64,000 nucleotides of DNA from Manis javanica (taxonomy: Eukaryota > Chordata > Mammalia > Pholidota > Manidae): positions 13,471,001-13,535,000 of the forward strand of contig NC_133161.1 of NCBI RefSeq assembly GCF_040802235.1, written 5' to 3'. The notes beneath the pieces were generated by a model. The model worked only from the letters and a program-made list of their open reading frames with translations, did not search any database and had not been told where the DNA came from. Below, in pieces: positions 49,401 to 60,519 of this stretch. Positions within the stretch are counted from its first letter, which is position 1. Each line of letters opens with the position of its first letter. The translations under genes were made by a program, and so were the position numbers.

Positions 49401-51365
49401 GCTGGGGGAGAGGGCCACCACCATTTGCTCCTGGTTTTGCAGGTGGCTGGTTTCAAGGCAAGATAAGCTACCCTGAGATAGGAAAGTTCAAAAGATAATT
49501 AAACCAGTTAAAAAGCAAAACAGCACCGGGACTGAAGCTGGGTTTCAGAGCCAATTTCCAAGAAGTAATTTCATCATCATAGACATCAAACATGAATTCC
49601 ATTTTCAGCTATGCAAATACCAAAAGAGTAACACCTCACATTTGCATAATGCTTGATGCTTTTCAAAGTGCTTTCCCAGTTATTAATCCAGAGGAGGCTT
49701 TGTCACTACCGGAAGCATAAATTGAAATTCTGTTCAAACTTGAATTCTCCATTATTTTTTCCACTTTCCCCTCAAAAACCAGAGCTGCCTAAATCCAAGT
49801 GCTTTTGATTGAGTGGGTAACTCTAATAAGTTTAACCAGCAGGGAGAATATGCATAAATATAGCATGTTGTGGGGCCTTCCGTTTACTGACAAGCCTTTG
49901 ATTGAGCCCAACATAAGGAAACCTGTTGAATTAACAAAATCACAAGCTGCTACTCTCTGCTCACATCTGAGGTCCTTTCAGGGTCTCAGACTTTGTGGGC
50001 ACTGCATGCCCTACGTTCCTCAGAATCCATTCACTTACCAAACATTAGACAAATAGGAAATTAGTTTCACCACTTTGTCCTTAAACCTACGTAAAGTCCT
50101 GTGGGTGACTTCCCACACAGAGGCGCACGATGCCAGACAACTGCTCTGTCTTTTTTGTTTCTCATGTAATATGAACCAAAGGCGGCTGACTGCCGCAAAT
50201 CCAACATGAGGAGAGGATCTTAGAAAAACGAGGTGAGATCATGTGACCCGGGGGTGGGGGGTGCGAGGAAATACTTCTACCCAAACCTTCCCAATCTGTT
50301 TCTTTTTCCATCTCTTTCAGACTTAATTATGTGTAGTGTTCTCAGTCACTGAATCACCAGCCTTTCCTGACACCTCAATCTCATGCATTTTAGCAAAAGA
50401 TTAACCTGGCTGTTTGCTTTTAATTCTGAAGCTGTGTTAATACTCAACTCCCTCTAGATTAGAAAAGAAGAAAAACACCCCCACCACCTACCCACCCTCA
50501 TTGCAGCGAAGCTCCAGAGCTGCGATTTCTGACAATGTCACAGTCCCCAGAGCGCACTGGGGCACTCACCATTTCAGGAGGGCCAAGAGGACCACAGACA
50601 GGGCCAACGTTGCCGTGGAGCCATTCGCCTCCAGCTTGAGGAGCCCCAGGACTTCCATTGTTCCTCAGAGACCCTAGAGCGCTGGTCCCCCAGAGGAGAG
50701 AGGGAGGATAAGCCTCCGCCCTTACGGGAAGCTCGGTCTGCAGGTGGAAGAAGGAGCAGGCAACCAAGGAACCATCACATCAAGTGGGCTCCCAAAATGC
50801 GCTTTCTCAAAGTGTCTCCTAAAGAGGAAGGAAGAGGAGGGAAAAACACAGGGTTTCATTGTAAGGCAATGAATCAGCAACTTTATTTTCTTGAGGACTG
50901 TGTTGTCAATAAACATTTATGTGAACTTCCCTGGGAAGCGCCAGCAGAACGGGTCCCAGGTTTGCTGAGATACGTAATGGTCGCAGCCATAGATTTCTGC
51001 TCAGACAAGTAATGTGATACGAACACCCCCCACCCCCCAAAATATTCATAATTAAGTAGAGATGTGGGTCAAGAGACTGTGCATGTTCCAGAAAAATCCA
51101 GGGCTTGATGGAAAGTGCCGTCTGCACTGAGGCACTCTGCCTCTCAAAGTCCACTGGTTCCTTCTAGAGTCAGCAGCAGGGGGTGGAGGGGGCCACTGGT
51201 GACTGTCTATTGGGAACGACCAAAGATCATGCCGCAAGTCAGGGACTCATCATGAGTTGGAGGTTTTCTTATATGTCCAAAAGTATGTCCACAGGCTCAT
51301 GAATGGTCCTTTGTCCTAGCTCGGTGCTTATCTGACTACAGTAGATGGAATCTTTGCTTGTTAGT
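49401..51365. other. Unique DNA, no gene seen
   Basis: Contains G-rich tracts at 50249-50262 and C-rich tracts at 51026-51039 (CCCCCCACCCCCC). The stretch 49.62-49.69 kb ('tttgcataatgcttgatgctt', 'tcaaagtgctttccc') may be another old SINE end. Frames of up to 89 codons have no domain. Confidence 0.4.
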
Positions 51366-52320
51366 CAGCATTACACTTTAGTTATGGGAAACCTGTATCA
51401 GAGAGGGAATTATTCACCCACCATGACATCCATCTATTCAGTCTGTATGGGGGGCCAGGCTCTGTGCTGAGTTTATAAACAGTGTCTGGAAAAGAGCAGT
51501 AGCACCTGACTCTGGGAAATTTTCTCTGGGGAGAGACAGACAATAAACAGGTAGACAAATAAATTAGTAATGGTAGGTTGAGAACAGTGCTGTGAAGGTC
51601 ATGAACACACAGCTGTAACTGAGGACAACTGGGGCGAGCCACTAAGAGAGGATCGTAGGGGAAATCTGTCTGCAGATTTCAAAAAGAGGGAAGCTTGAGG
51701 CTGAGAATCTCAGCTGAGGAGGAGCCCATCACACCCAGAGCCATGAGCAAAGCCTGTGGGCAAAAAGGGCAACAGAGAGAAGCTCCAGGGTGGGCAAGAG
51801 CTGCCCGTGTTGCTGGCATACAGTGGGCCAGCTCGGGGAGCGGCTGGGAAGGGGTGGGAATGGCAACAGAGGCCAGACAGCACAGGGCCACAGTGAGAAA
51901 CTGGAGCTTCATTTTATGTGTCACTTAGGGTTTTAATATGGTTGTATTTCTGTTTGTAAAAGCCTCTGGCTGCATGTCAGGAATCCACTGGAAGGGAGCA
52001 AGAGGAAAAACAGGGGTGCCACTTAGAAAGGCTGTTGCATTCATTCTGAGATGCTGCTGTTCAGACTGGAGCAGTGCTGGGGAGTGGAAAGAAGCATGTG
52101 AATGTGAAATCTATTTGGGGCAGACCCTGAGGGATTTCCTGGTGGGCTGGCTGTGAAAGGGAAGGGGGAGGAAGTTCTGGACTTGAGCTCTGGGTGTGCA
52201 GGTGCCGTTTACTGAGATGGGGTGTTGTTGGGAAAAGCGAGAGTTCAGTTTTGGTTTTGTTAAGTTTGAGATGCCTGGGAGACATGAGTAGAGCTGTCAA
52301 GTCAGAGAGGAATCTTGGCT
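51366..52320 (-). repeat. L2 LINE, long 3' portion
   Basis: Antisense L2 over nearly 1 kb: 'ccatctattcagtctgtatg', 'agagacagacaataaacagg', 'agaacagtgctgtgaaggtc', 'tgggcaagagctgcccg', 'ctggagcagtgctggggagt' and, at the right end, 'cagttttggttttgttaagt', 'ttgagatgcctgggagacat' and 'gagctgtcaagtcagagag'. The last three fix the family and orientation. Open frames inside are fossils. Confidence 0.85.
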
Positions 52321-52334
52321 AAAAATACAAATAG

Positions 52335-52540
52335 TAATAATTAATAATGACAAGGCCATTTACGGAGTACTTACTAGGTGCTAGTTACTATTCTAAGAAC
52401 ATTCACATGTGTTAACTCATTTAATCCTCACAAACACCCTTGGAGGGAAAGCTTATTATTAGTGCCATTTTATAAAAGAAACCAAGGCATGGGATGCATG
52501 ACTCTGAAGCCCATTCTCTTCATCACAAGCTTATATTCAA
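52335..52540 (-). repeat. MIR SINE
   Basis: Antisense MIR: 'atttacggagtacttactag', 'gtgctagttactattctaag', 'gtgttaactcatttaatcct', 'cacaaacacccttggaggg', 'ccattttataaaagaaacca' and 'gactctgaagcccattctct'. It abuts the L2 copy on its left. Confidence 0.9.
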
Positions 52541-53560
52541 ACACGGAAGGCATCAATATGCAAGTGGTGTCTAAATCCAGAGGAAAAGAAGAGTGACAGC
52601 CACAAATATGATAGCAAGCCACGCAAGTACCAAGCATTTTCCAAATACTTCCCTTTCTGCTGACCATTTTCCCCACCTCCCTGTTTTGCATTCCTACTTG
52701 GGGGGCCCCCATCCACTGAACGCATCTGGACCCAAGTGCCCCCTGCTCCAGCCCAGCCCTTTTGGACTCCTCCTCCCCTCTCCATATTCTACGTCACCTT
52801 TGTCCCATTCAGTCAGCACCTTACTGAGATGGTGACAGATCTGTGCATCCCCCCTCACAAAACAGGGCTGTGCTTCACAAGGACCATCTGAAATTCCCTG
52901 CCGTCAGCCCCAGGAGCCACCTTGGGGTGCCGGCGGGCAGCCAGCTGGTGGGAAGGGGGCAAGCTCACCATGGCCATGGGGTCAAGGACTTGGGGAACCT
53001 CAAATACTGCTCAGAGCAGTCTATGCATCAGAAAGTTGCTCGGGGAAAAAAGTGTTTTTAAGAGTCCAAGGTGAAATGTGAGAAATGCTGGTATAAGCAA
53101 ACGTTAATAAGTAAGTTGGTTTACTGACAGGCCTCTCAGAGACTTGAACCTGACGATGTGTGTTGTGAAACTCCAAGAGTGGGATGCAGGGAGCAGTATT
53201 TCTCAAGTGTCTCTGACCACAGAATGCTTTGTAAGGGACATTTATTAACACATCCTGGATGTAGTGTTCTTAGGAACTGGTTTGAGAAATGCTGACCAAG
53301 CCCAGCTCTTATTTATAGAGGAAATGGCAACCCAGAAAGGGAAAGTGACCGGCACGAAGTCCCCAAGCCACCTGGTGATCAGATCCCACCTCCCCTTCCA
53401 GGCTCTTCACCTCGAATGTGCTCCTTGTGTCACCCTGTGGACATGAAGTCATGCAGCTGGCACAGGTCCTGCCCTGCTCGTGAAGACACTGGGGGTGCCA
53501 GTGTGCAGCGCAGAGATGTCTAACCTCCCTGCTGCTAGCCCCCCACATGACACTGAGTTT
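52541..53560. other. Unique DNA, no gene seen
   Basis: A diverged transposon-like scrap near 53070-53290 has a repeated 'gagaaatgctg' word at each end (53083 and 53284), reminiscent of hAT-type ends but in direct orientation. Frames up to 85 codons have no domain. Confidence 0.4.
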
Positions 53561-53810
53561 ACTCATTCACTCCTCCAGCAAATGTTTCTGGAGCCCTGCT
53601 TACGTGAGCTGTGAGTTGTAGAAGCTGTAAACGCCACGGACAGGTCACCACACCCTTTCTACACTTGCCTCAGAGCAGGGATAATACTCAGTGAGTTGTG
53701 GACAGTAAATTACCCGAGATGGAGGGGAAGGGTCAGATTGAAGAGATATTAAGGATTTTCATCAGGAGAGAAACATGATTAAAGATGTATTACAATTTCG
53801 GTATCTATGA
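53561..53810 (-). repeat. L2 LINE 3' fragment (diverged)
   Basis: 'actcattcactcctccagca', 'aatgtttctggagccctgct' and, further right, 'gagagaaacatgattaaaga' (family 'gagtgacatgatctgattt') follow antisense L2 with a large internal deletion. Confidence 0.5.
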
Positions 53811-53929
53811 TGCACTTCAGGGACAGTTTGGCCCAGAGTTTTCTAGGATGAAGGTCAAGCTGTTGCCATGATATTTACCATAATTAAACACCAGGCCTTT
53901 AACTATTCTTTTGATGTTTTCTTTTTAAT

Positions 53930-54455
53930 AATGTATTCATTTAAAAAATCCACTCTGTAGAACTATATAGAAAATACCCTATAACCCTAACTCCCAGAGA
54001 CAAACTCTGTCACCATCTTAGTGTATATCCTCCCCTACCGTTTTCAGTGTATATGCAAACAGAGGTATATTCTTAGTTTGTAGGAAAACAGCCCCATCAT
54101 ATCTGTGCCATTCTGCACCTGGCTTTGTCCCTTTCCTGTCTGATGCACACTTTCCACGCCCATTCCTAGAGATCTATGTCACTTGCTATTTAGGGATCCA
54201 CTGGACAGGTGTGTTGTATTCATTTAGCCCATCCTCCATCGAGTGGCAGTCAGACAGTTTCCAAGTTTTCTCAACTAGAAATGAGGCTGCAGTGAACATC
54301 CTTGACCATATCACTGTAGCCTTGTGTCAGGCTGTCCCAAGCAACATTCTTAGAAGTGCAACTGCTGGGCCCAAAGATGTGCATTCCAAAAACACTGGTA
54401 GGAGTTACCCTCCATAAAGGCAGTTCTAGTTTTCCCCTCCGCCAGCTGTGTATTG
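53930..54455 (-). repeat. Old L1M LINE 3'-UTR region
   Basis: Antisense order: 'tctgtcaccatcttagtgta', 'attctgcacctggctttgtc', 'cagtttccaagttttctcaa', 'aatgaggctgcagtgaacat', 'ttcttagaagtgcaactgct', 'gggcccaaagatgtgcattc' and 'agttaccctccataaagg'. These recur together in old mammalian L1M elements. Confidence 0.75.
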
Positions 54456-54807
54456 AGCTGACCCCACTTGGTAGGACACCCCACGGGGCTTTTCCCTTAG
54501 GTCTCAACTCAGTCCAATTACATCTTTTTTCCTCCTACATCCAGGCAGACACCTCCCCCAGGGTTGAGTCAACTGTTTTGACTTAAGTCTTGTGTTTCTT
54601 TTTAAAGCTTTCACTCCATAAATTCTGTGGTATTTCCTCCATGCTCCCTCTGTTTAAAAACTGCCTGTGCAGATGTCTGAGGGTGCCTTCCTCCTCTGCT
54701 GAAGGGTCCCAGCTGGCCTCCTCTGGGCCTGGCGTCTCTGAGGAGGCTTGAGGCATGGGACACGTTCTCTCTGCCATGCAGGACCCCGAGTAGAAGGACA
54801 GTAGGGT
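54456..54807. other. Unique DNA
   Basis: No repeat or gene is recognised. Confidence 0.4.
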
Positions 54808-55030
54808 TTACTCAGCACCGTGGAAGTTCAGAGAACTTTTACATATAACCTCATTTCAGCCTCAGAGCAACCGTGAGGGGTGGGGACTTTTCGCTTTCAG
54901 TTTCAAGCAGAAGAAACTGAAGTTCAGAGATGTTATATGACTATCCGAAATCATACATTTCATAAATTCTAGAGGCCAGGCTCAAGCCCAGTCTTCTGGT
55001 TTTAAACCCAGTGATGTTTCCACTAAATGT
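54808..55030 (-). repeat. MIR SINE, near full length
   Basis: Antisense MIR: 'ttactcagcaccgtggaagt', 'acttttacatataacctcat', 'cagcctcagagcaaccgtga', 'gcagaagaaactgaagttca' and 'ggccaggctcaagcccagtc'. The first word also resembles the left half of an RE1 (REST) site. Confidence 0.85.
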
Positions 55031-55319
55031 AAAGCCACATGTTGGTTTAAAATTTCATAGTTCACCAAGCCAGCCCATGGTCGTGATATAGTTCATCCTT
55101 TTGTTTATCCCCCGGGGTGCAGAGTTAAGGAAGATGAGGGTCGGTGTGTGCCGATGGGCTGGCTGCTTGATCACCTTGCAAAAGATACCCCGGCCCCTTT
55201 TAGAAGCCTAAAAACCTCAGCTCGCCCCAGTTCAGCCCAATCTCCTCAATGCCACCCAGTATCTTAGGGACCCTCTGTCCAGTTTCTGAGATCATGAGGT
55301 CAGATTAGGAGGCCGCATC
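55031..55319. other. Unique DNA
   Basis: No repeat or gene is recognised. Confidence 0.4.
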
Positions 55320-56425
55320 CGTTCCTTCATCCCTTCAGTCAGCAAACATTTATTGAACAATTATTAGCCACTTGGCACCAGGAATAGTATCCCACCGTAT
55401 AAGCTCTGGGTGTTGCTACCCAGGAACTCAGCTTCCAGGACAGGGAAGTAGACCTGTAAATACCTAAGTGTCATCACTGTTGTAAGCACTGTGACACAAA
55501 TGCATACAAGGCACCGAGGGGGCCGAAACAGAAGGAAGGAGGCTGGTAAAAAGTTTGCACAATTGTTGCCTGAGCTTAGGCTGGACAGATGACTTCACCA
55601 AGCAGGCGAGAGCAGTACAAGCGTGCTCAGCAGAGGGAGCGAGCCACGCTTTCTCCTAGGCATTGGAAGTGAGGGTGCGTAGGGAGACTGGGCAGATTCT
55701 CAGAGGCCAGGCCATGCAAGGCATTGCAGGCCATGCCAAAGGGTTTACACTTTATTCCAGGATTAGTGGGAAGCCAGAATAGGGCCTAAAGTTAAGCAGC
55801 TACATTAGATTTGCAGTTAGAAATATCCCTCAGGAGGCAGATTGGTTGGGCTATACCTGAGAAGGGGAGACCAGCGAAGGAGCTATTTATCATTTAGGTA
55901 AGTGCTGCTGGCCTCAATAAAGCAGTAGACTGCGAAGCGTGGAGGGCTGGGCTGGGTTTTGTGATGACCCGCAAGGCAGATTCAACAGTATCTGGTCATT
56001 GATTGAGTGTGGGGGTACACAGGAAACTCCCCAACTTCTGGCTCTGCTGATTGAGCCCATGAGGTGCGATGCACCACAATAAGGACTTGGGAGAAAGAGC
56101 ATGTATAGGAAAATGACTGTGGCTTCAGTGGTGGACATGGCTGGGTCCCAGGTAAAGATGCTCAGGAGTCCTGGAGAGGTCGGGACAGAAATCTAAGCAA
56201 AATAGTTTTGGTTTCGAGAGCCATCTGCATATGGAAGAGGAAAAACTCTGAGGATAAAACTGGCCACAGAAAATGGAGTAGAGTGTTGAAAAGAGGACCA
56301 TGGAGAGGACACTGAGAAGAGCCGCATTGCAGGGGAGGGTCCAAGTGGAGCCTACGGAGGGCCTGAGGGGCGCAGAGCAGGAGCCCCAGCAGAGGGACCC
56401 TAGTTTAAGGCTTATGGGCACAGCT
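55320..56425 (-). repeat. L2 LINE, long 3' portion (about 1.1 kb)
   Basis: The best-preserved L2 in the window, antisense: 'cagcaaacatttattgaaca', 'aacttggcaccaggaa'-type words, 'gccaggccatgcaaggcatt', 'gcaggccatgccaaagggtt', 'tacactttattccaggatta', 'gtgggaagccagaatagg', 'gagagccatctgcatatgga', 'agaggaccatggagaggaca' and 'ctgagaagagccgcattgca'. The order spans the 3' UTR and the end of ORF2. Confidence 0.9.
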
Positions 56426-56451
56426 TTGTGTTCCAGTGACTTTCAGCTCTC

Positions 56452-56545
56452 TTCTTGAGTGGCCTTGGAGAGCTGTTTAATCTCTCTGAGCCTCTGCTTC
56501 TCATCTGTAAAGTGGGGATAATTGTATAGACCTCCTTTTTGTGAG
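56452..56545 (+). repeat. MIR SINE fragment, sense
   Basis: 'gagtggccttggagagctgt', 'ttaatctctctgagcctctg', 'cttctcatctgtaaagtggg' and 'gataattgtatagacctcc' follow the MIR core in sense orientation. Confidence 0.85.
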
Positions 56546-57109
56546 GAAAACGAGGTGCCCAGGGAGCATGCTCGGCAGAGCTCCGACACGCAGTGTGCAC
56601 CTGGGCATGAGGCCTCTGGTTGTTTCCACCAAAGCCACAGGACAGTTTTAAGAAGCAGGAAATGGCCAAGCGTGTGAACATTCCAGAAAGGCCAAGCGAG
56701 GTTGTTACTGAAGCTTTGCTGGATTTGGCAGTTCGGTCCTTACGGCCACCCCCAGAATGGTTTTGGTGGAGTGGGGTGTGGAGAGACAGAACTAGAAAAG
56801 AGGAGGTTTAGAAAGGATCAGTTCAACCCTTTCCATCCATCTCTTTGGTCCCATGGCTCAGAAATGTGCCCCATGGGAGAAGCACAGGTTTGGACTGGCG
56901 AGGGTGGGACTTTCAGGCGCCGCTATCTGCAGGGCCCACGTGAAGTGAGACAGACCCTGCATGAGGGGGCCTGTGGGAGACAGCAGCCATCTGTGTGGGC
57001 TTCCCGTCCCGGGGTAAGGACACAGCTCTCTCTTCTCTCTGTGGTTGCCATGGAGACACGGGAGTTCGTAAACAGTTTTAGGGCCTATGTCAAATCTTGA
57101 CTTTGCGTC
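56546..57109. other. Unique DNA with an X-box motif
   Basis: GC-rich. Holds an RFX-type motif (57044-57057, listed). The 132-codon frame at 56702-57100 has no recognisable domain, and an opposite-strand frame of 99 codons overlaps it. Confidence 0.4.
57044..57057 (+). promoter_or_regulatory. RFX X-box motif
   Basis: GTTGCCATGGAGAC matches the ciliary X-box consensus RYYNYY-N(1-3)-RRNRAC in full: GTTGCC, a 2-nt spacer AT, GGAGAC. Functional X-boxes usually lie close to promoters of ciliary genes. None is visible within this window. Confidence 0.4.
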
Positions 57110-57505
57110 GGTTCCAAGGGCAGGGACCATATTTCCTGTATCGTTGTACAACCACACCGCCTGTCACACTGCAACCTTCTGTGCTTGCCCGGCTTTAATT
57201 ACCATCCGCAGGCTGATCACTCTCAAATCTATTCTCTCCGGCGCAGTTCTCACCCCTGAGTTTCAGACTCATATGTCTGGCTGCCCACTGGCTGTCTTCT
57301 CACAGGTATCCCACAGATGCTGCAGACTCCAAAGGTCTAAAGCCAGACTCACTGTCGCAGCGTCCTTCCTGCATTAACCTTGTCCTCATCCCATGTTGCT
57401 GTCTCAGTATCGGGCCTCCTTCCACTCAGCTCCCAAGTCAGAACCTTGGGCTCCCCCTTGGCCCTCCATCTCTCGCAGCCCCCACCTCCACGGGCCCTTA
57501 GGCAC
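57110..57505 (+). repeat. L2 LINE pieces, sense (two copies)
   Basis: An L2 3' end at 57110-57180 ('gcagggaccatatttcctgt', 'atcgttgtacaaccacacc') is followed by an ORF2 segment at 57190-57505 ('tgatcactctcaaatctatt', 'cacccctgagtttcagactc', 'atatgtctggctgcccact', 'aagtcagaaccttgggctcc'). The reversed order means two separate insertions. Frames here are fossils. Confidence 0.65.
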
Positions 57506-57559
57506 TGAGCCCATGCTGCCTACGAAGTCTCTCTCTTTCTGGCCAGTGCTCCCTCTGTC

Positions 57560-58050
57560 TATTCGTTCTGTCATTCAGTCCACTTCATTTCACCAGCTCA
57601 CTAGGTGGATGGGCACCCTCTCAGGGTCAGGTACCATCCTGGGTGGCGCGGATGCACTGGTGCAGCAGTCAAGCCAGGTTCTGATCTCACAGAGCTTGTA
57701 TCTAGAGAGGGATCCACCCAATCACAGCTCTGCACTCTCTCACTGCGACCTTCTCCCCAAAGCCACCCTGTCTCTCATTCATTCATCACCATTTATCTGT
57801 TGAGTTCATGCGAGGTGCCTGGCATTGGGCTGGGGGTGCCTGAACAAGGCAGAGAAGTCAGCGTGGCTGGGAGGCCTTGAGCAAGGGGAAAGGTAAGACT
57901 GGGTGATTCAGGCGGGTAGGTAGGGGGCAGGGCACTTAGGACCTGGTAAGTCAAGGGAAAAATGCACTATTTCCTTCCCAAAGGAAAGGGAAGCCCCTGG
58001 AGGAAGGACTGTGAGCAGGGCAGTGACATGCTGCTGCTTTAGGCCAAATA
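57560..58050 (-). repeat. L2 LINE 3' pieces, antisense (two copies)
   Basis: Two starts of the antisense 3' end are visible: near 57569 ('gtcattcagtccacttcatt', 'tcaggtaccatcctgggtgg') and near 57777 ('attcattcatcaccatttat', 'gaggtgcctggcattgggct'). The second continues to 'ggaaaaatgcactatttcct' and 'gagcagggcagtgacatgc', which matches the family's 'gcaggggagtgacatg'. Confidence 0.75.
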
Positions 58051-59724
58051 TATCCCACCTACTTTCATCATTAAAATGTGTGTGGAGCTCATCAGATTAC
58101 AGTCTAGCATCCGCTTGTCGACATCACCCAGGTGCTCCAGTCACAGCAGGTGTGCAGAAGCATGCCACCCTGCAGACCTTGGCAGTGTGTTTCATCAGAA
58201 AGCAGGAGAAGGTCTTGTCGGCAGCAGGCTGCCCTTGACATTGCTAATCAGACGTGGCCCATCCTGTTTCCTTCACAGATCAGCCTCTCTATCAATTTAT
58301 GTCGCCCATGATCTCAGCCTGTCAGACATTAGCACTTTCTAAATTGTCATCGAATCTCTCCTGGCACCCCTCGTGGCTGAATGTGGCTACGTGTTGATGA
58401 TGAGGCAGAGTTCTGCTTGTGATCGTGGAGAGTCAGCAGATGGCTTGACTGCCTTAAGGCATGTCTGGGAGCTCTCAGGCAAGCAAGCGCCTGGAACAGC
58501 CATTTTTCACCTGCTAGTCACGGGGGGGCGGGGCGGGCATCGCGGAGACAGGCTGCACGCCCAGAAAGCAGAATTCCGAATCCACAGTTTGACAGCAGAC
58601 TGCAGTGGTGTTTTAGGCGAGTCAGCCCACAAAGCCCCGACACAGAGTAAGCAGGGCCTTGTGGCATATGCACGGGGCCCCACAATGGGGCAGCCTGAAG
58701 CAGGAGATAAGCAGAAGTTTTGACAGCAGCCGCCTTCAAGGAAATACATACCTGAGTGGGAAGTAGGGTCGCAGTCCCCAGAACAGTAATACAGGAATAA
58801 GAATTGAGTCTTGGGGGCAAAAATGGATAGAGTAAGTGTTGTAACAAGGAGTCCCCAAATCTCAAGGGTTTAGCACTGCAGAATTTCGTTTCTCACTCCC
58901 CTAACAGTCCGAAGGGGGCTTCCACTCTCAGGCTGCTTCGGGCTCGTGACCCTGCTGTCCACTAACCCTCACGCCTCTGCTGGGTCACCTGCAATCAGGT
59001 GGCAAACGGAAAAAAGGGAAGAGGAGGAAGGTGTGAGGGAGAGTTTTACAGGTCAGGCTTGGAGGTGCTGTAAACACTCCCCCCTCATTTCCTTGGCCTG
59101 AACTCAGACACCCGCAGAGGAGGCTGGGAAACGCAGTGGGCCCAGGAGGGGAAAGGAACAAGTATGGCATACACACAGCATGCCTGCCATGGGCAGGTGC
59201 CACCCTGGGTGTGTTCTCGGTGCAGCCGTTCCTGCATAGGGGACAAGCCACCAGGACGAGGTGGAGGGCAGCAATCTTGGGGCCCAGAAAGCCAAAACCC
59301 AGTAGTCAGTTCTGGGATCAGGGACAAAGGCAGCTGGCCTCTAAGATGCTGGGGCGCTGACATCTGGCCCAGTTTTTCCAGCTGTCTCCCCAGGCCCAGC
59401 CTGCTAGTTGGGGTTCTGCCCAGAAGTCACTGCCGGAGCTTGCTGTAGCTCCCTGAAGCCACTGGAGCTATCCATGTGTGACAGCCATATAAACCCAACC
59501 AGAGAGATTAGTCCACGTAACTGGACCGCTTAGAATGTGGTGCTACTTGAATCAGCCTCCATTCTGCACAATCCAGTGGACAGTGTGAATCAGAACTATT
59601 TGCTCTGCCTGAAGAGGTCAGCCTTATACCTTGAGCACTTTGTCAAGCCGCTGTCTTTCCTGGGCCTGGCTTCCTCCCCACCTGTACCATCTGCACACAG
59701 GTCCCAGAAGCCATGTGCCTGAGT
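58051..59724. other. GC-rich unique DNA, no gene seen
   Basis: Includes the G-quadruplex/GC-box tract at 58521-58537 (listed). Frames of 75-116 codons overlap on both strands with no domain. The stretch 58.25-58.5 kb is non-repetitive. Confidence 0.4.
58521..58537 (+). promoter_or_regulatory. G-quadruplex / GC-box motif
   Basis: CGGGGGGGCGGGGCGGG gives four G-tracts with one-base loops (GGG-G-GGG-C-GGGG-C-GGG) and contains GGGGCGGGG, an SP1/KLF core. CpG continues downstream (catcgcgg). A related but weaker G-rich tract (GGGGGGCGGGGG) is at 60807-60818. Confidence 0.5.
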
Positions 59725-60056
59725 TACCACAGGCTCTGCATCAGCCTCTGTCCTCACCTTCCACTAACAGGCCAAGCTTCTTCCTGTGCATTTCCAGGGC
59801 TCAGAGCAGGTGTCGCCTCCTCAGGGAGGCCCTCTAGGACCACCCAAGCTGATAAGTTGTACCCGTGTCCTGCCAGAATACGCCAATCTTTCTCCACTGA
59901 AATTGCTTAACTAATCCTATGTCTACACTCTAGATGTAAGCTTTTTGAGAACAGATACTGTACCTGACTGAGCAATGTATCGCTAGTGGCTGGGAGAAAA
60001 CACGACTGTCAATCAGGAATGCGATCATGAGGTGGTTTGTTGAATGAATGAATGAG
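59725..60056 (+). repeat. L2 LINE 3' end
   Basis: Sense: 'cctcctcagggaggccctct', 'ctagatgtaagctttttgag', 'aacagatactgtacctgact', 'gagcaatgtatcgctagtgg' and the terminus 'ggtttgttgaatgaatgaat' followed by 'gagg'. A complete L2 3' terminus. Confidence 0.85.
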
Positions 60057-60085
60057 GGCACGTCTGCCTGTGTTTCAGGTAGCAG

Positions 60086-60100
60086 CCACCAGATGGCAAT
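60086..60100 (+). promoter_or_regulatory. CTCF-like motif
   Basis: CCACCAGATGGCAAT fits CCASYAGRKGGCRSY at 14 of 15 positions. It lies just beyond an L2 3' end in non-repeat DNA. Insulator or loop-anchor use is possible but unproven. Confidence 0.4.
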
Positions 60101-60519
60101 AGTGCTCTTTGGGTAGTGAAGGTCAGTGGTAATGCTCTTTCTGTGCCAACACCTGAAAGGAACTGAGGTCTGTCCCATAATCCAAGTGCTTGGTTGATTT
60201 TCCATAAAATATGTCAGTTTATTAAAATAGCTACAAAGTCATTTCTCAAGCCAGGCATTCTAAGAAAGATAGAACAAATGAAATACCGTAAAGAAAGGAA
60301 GAAGTACAGAGAAAGCACCACCAAGTCCTTGAGTCCTCCGTGCCATTCCCCCTCCTGGTGATCTCAGGGTGGTACTTTCAAACTCAGAGACTCACGAGTG
60401 TCCGTCTGGACTCCTGAGGACTGAAGGTTCTGACGCTGTCCCAGGCTGACACCCTTGCAGCTGCCCATGACTGTTTCGGGTTCACTGGCTCTAATTTTAC
60501 TTGCTTATCTTATCAGGGT
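60101..60519. other. Unique DNA
   Basis: No repeat or gene is recognised. Confidence 0.4.

Noticed and set aside
54271..54507. Other short paired frames on opposite strands
   Set aside because: Overlapping sense/antisense frames of this size occur throughout the GC-rich parts and show no features of real genes.
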